Below, piece by piece: positions 6,741 to 8,178 of a DNA stretch of 8,178 bases. The notes below the pieces were generated by a model that was not told where the DNA came from, ran no database searches, and saw only the letters and a list, made by a program, of their open reading frames with translations. A program made the translations under genes and the position numbers. The DNA lies in the NCBI GenBank assembly GCA_051003795.1, contig JBPCKZ010000148.1:1-8178 (forward strand), read 5' to 3'. How positions within the stretch are numbered: the first letter of the stretch is position 1; the number at the start of each line of letters is the position of its first letter. The DNA is from JALYXS01 sp051003795 (GTDB taxonomy: Bacteria; Acidobacteriota; Terriglobia; Bryobacterales; Bryobacteraceae).

Positions 6741-7157
6741 ATGATTGAATTAATGCGGTTGTTTACGCTCGCGCTAGCCTTTGCCGCCTTTTGTTTCGCC
6801 GGCCCACCCTCGGCCGCCCTTCGCGGCCGACTCACCCAACGCCCAGGGCAGCCTCCGGCTGTTGAAACGCCCGATCGCAAGCTCATCGCGCTCGATGGGG
6901 ACGCGGCCACGCTCGGAGTGCTCAATGACAAGCGGCTCGCGGGCAAGGACCTCAATCTGAAGGGCCATTTCAACATCGCCAGTCAGTTCATGGTCGATCC
7001 AATCCACACGAAAGCGATGTTGGTCCACAAGAACGGCAAGACCTACCGGATCACTTATTGGTGCGACGTCTGCGCGATTCGAACCTACACTCCGGGACCG
7101 TGCGTCTGCTGCCAGCAGGAAACACAACTCGATCTGCGCGATCCCGATACAGAATGA
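6741..7157 (+). CDS. small secreted cysteine-cluster protein of unknown function
   Basis: A 138-residue protein (134 if the in-frame ATG at 6753 is used; neither has a clear ribosome site). Residues 5-20 form a signal-peptide-like hydrophobic segment, so it is exported, possibly cut near A-F-C-F-A-G. The mature part has a basic, Pro-rich start (about 29-40) and a beta-rich centre, with L-I-A-L-D-G-D (48-54), V-L-N-D-K-R-L (60-66) and L-K-G-H-F (73-77). It ends in a dense cysteine cluster Y-W-C-D-V-C (106-111) followed by C-V-C-C (121-124), i.e. C-x2-C-x9-C-x-C-C. This could bind a metal or Fe-S cluster, or form disulfides. I do not recognise a named family, though I have the impression of similar acidobacterial hypothetical proteins. 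The gene lies 62 bases after the receptor; its stop overlaps the start of the aldose epimerase (ATGA, 7154-7157), so the two are translated together. Confidence 0.82.
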   Translation: MIELMRLFTLALAFAAFCFAGPPSAALRGRLTQRPGQPPAVETPDRKLIALDGDAATLGVLNDKRLAGKDLNLKGHFNIASQFMVDPIHTKAMLVHKNGKTYRITYWCDVCAIRTYTPGPCVCCQQETQLDLRDPDTE

Positions 7158-8178
7158 ATCGCACCGCGGCCCTCGCGCTATTCTTGTTTCCACCGATGAT
7201 ACCGGCCGCTAACTATTCCGCGCGAACAATATCCATCGATGGAATCGAGGTCGTTCAATTGTCGGACGCGGGTCGCGACGTTCAGGTCTCGATCGTCCCA
7301 TCCATCGGGAACATCGCCTATGAGATGAAGGTGAACGGCAAGAACGCGCTTTACGTGCCGTTCAAGAGCCTGGCGGAATTTGCGGCCCACCCGGTTCTTT
7401 GCGGGGTGCCGTTTCTCGCGCCGTGGGCGAACCGATTGGATCAGCCCGCCTTCTACGCAAACGGGAAGAAGTACCGGCTCAATCCCGATCTGGGCAACCT
7501 GCGGCTGGATGGCAACCAATTGCCCATCCACGGCCTGGTGACATTTTCGAAGGATTGGAAAGTGGTGGAAGCGAAAGCGGACGGTCGCTCGGCTTATGTC
7601 ACCAGCCATCTGGAATTCTGGCGCTATCCGGAATTGATGGCGCAATTTCCTTTCGCGCATACGATCGATATGACCTATCGTCTGGCGGACGGCATTCTCG
7701 AAGTGCGGACTTCACTGCGAAATCACTCGCTCGAGCCGATGCCGGTATCGATCGGCTATCACCCCTACTTCCAGGTTCACGACGCGCCGCGCGATCGATG
7801 GAAGGTGCATCTGGCCGCGCGCGATGTGCTGGCGCTTTCGAACCTGCTGATCCCGACGGGCGAGCGCAAGCCGATCGATTATCCCGATCCGCTGCCGCTT
7901 AAAGGAACGCAGCTCGATACCGTCTTTGGAAACCTGATTCGCGGCGAAGACGGAAAGGCGGAGTTCTGGGTGCAAGGGAAATCCGAAAAGATCGCGGTGC
8001 TATACGGTCCGAAGTATACGGTCGCGGTGAGCTACGCTCCGCCGGGGAAGGATTTCATCTGCTTTGAGCCGATGGCGGCCATCACGAACGGCATGAATCT
8101 GGCGCACTCCGGGGTTTACAAGGATCTGCAGAGCGTGGCGCCGGGCGCGGAATGGCGCGAGAGTTTTTGGATCAAGCC
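7154..8178 (+). CDS. exported aldose 1-epimerase (mutarotase), cut by window end
   Basis: Open from ATG 7154 to the end of the window, 341 residues seen, with no stop in the window. Aldose 1-epimerase (GalM fold) interconverts the alpha and beta anomers of hexoses such as galactose or glucose. Signature residues are present: P-F-L-A-P-W-A-N-R-L (86-95) with sugar-binding Arg94, His126 in P-I-H-G-L, catalytic acid His203 in G-Y-H-P-Y-F, and catalytic base Glu305 in F-E-P-M-A-A followed by T-N. The N-terminal stretch (about 4-19, ending P-A-A-N) looks like a signal peptide, so the enzyme would act outside the cytoplasm, unlike cytoplasmic E. coli GalM. The length seen is close to the family norm, so only a few residues are probably missing. 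Its start overlaps the stop of the upstream gene in ATGA, which indicates coupled translation. Confidence 0.93.
   Translation, partial: MNRTAALALFLFPPMIPAANYSARTISIDGIEVVQLSDAGRDVQVSIVPSIGNIAYEMKVNGKNALYVPFKSLAEFAAHPVLCGVPFLAPWANRLDQPAFYANGKKYRLNPDLGNLRLDGNQLPIHGLVTFSKDWKVVEAKADGRSAYVTSHLEFWRYPELMAQFPFAHTIDMTYRLADGILEVRTSLRNHSLEPMPVSIGYHPYFQVHDAPRDRWKVHLAARDVLALSNLLIPTGERKPIDYPDPLPLKGTQLDTVFGNLIRGEDGKAEFWVQGKSEKIAVLYGPKYTVAVSYAPPGKDFICFEPMAAITNGMNLAHSGVYKDLQSVAPGAEWRESFWIK

Overview
The window looks like chromosomal DNA of a bacterium from the Acidobacteriota, most like the Bryobacterales/Solibacter group. The strongest pointer is a 1186-residue Oar-like outer-membrane receptor, a type heavily expanded in that phylum. 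The base composition (moderately GC-rich) and a small secreted protein with an F-S-G-x-W-K repeat-free core fit the same assignment. This is inferred from protein style alone; no phylogenetic search was possible.

Layout from left to right. Bases 48-125 are a tRNA-Pro(GGG) gene with an encoded CCA end. It is followed on the + strand by a small secreted protein of unknown function (168-692). Nine bases later comes ferrochelatase hemH (702-1682), whose sequence resembles the actinobacterial coproporphyrin-type enzymes and which has a C-terminal cysteine cluster. On the - strand, 2930-1668, lies an AlgD-like nucleotide-sugar dehydrogenase whose 3' end overlaps hemH tail to tail by 15 bases. A 187-base divergent intergenic region (2931-3117) separates it from the large + strand receptor gene (3118-6678). 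After 62 bases follow a small secreted cysteine-rich protein (6741-7157) and, overlapping it by the four bases ATGA, an exported aldose 1-epimerase (7154 to beyond the window end).

How the genes may work together. The right half (receptor, Cys-rich secreted protein, exported mutarotase) has the look of an envelope cassette for capturing and processing sugars. Only the last two genes are clearly coupled by sequence, and the link to the receptor is by proximity alone. The left half combines haem synthesis with a secreted protein of unknown role. The dehydrogenase would oxidise an NDP-sugar to a uronic acid for polysaccharide synthesis and stands alone here.

I found no CRISPR array, insertion sequence, integrase, phage gene or toxin-antitoxin pair. 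No stretch over 300 bases lacks a gene. The least explained items are the conserved-looking C-x2-C-x9-C-x-C-C secreted protein, the cysteine cluster of the ferrochelatase, and a C-x2-C pair and 12-bp tandem repeat in the receptor gene.
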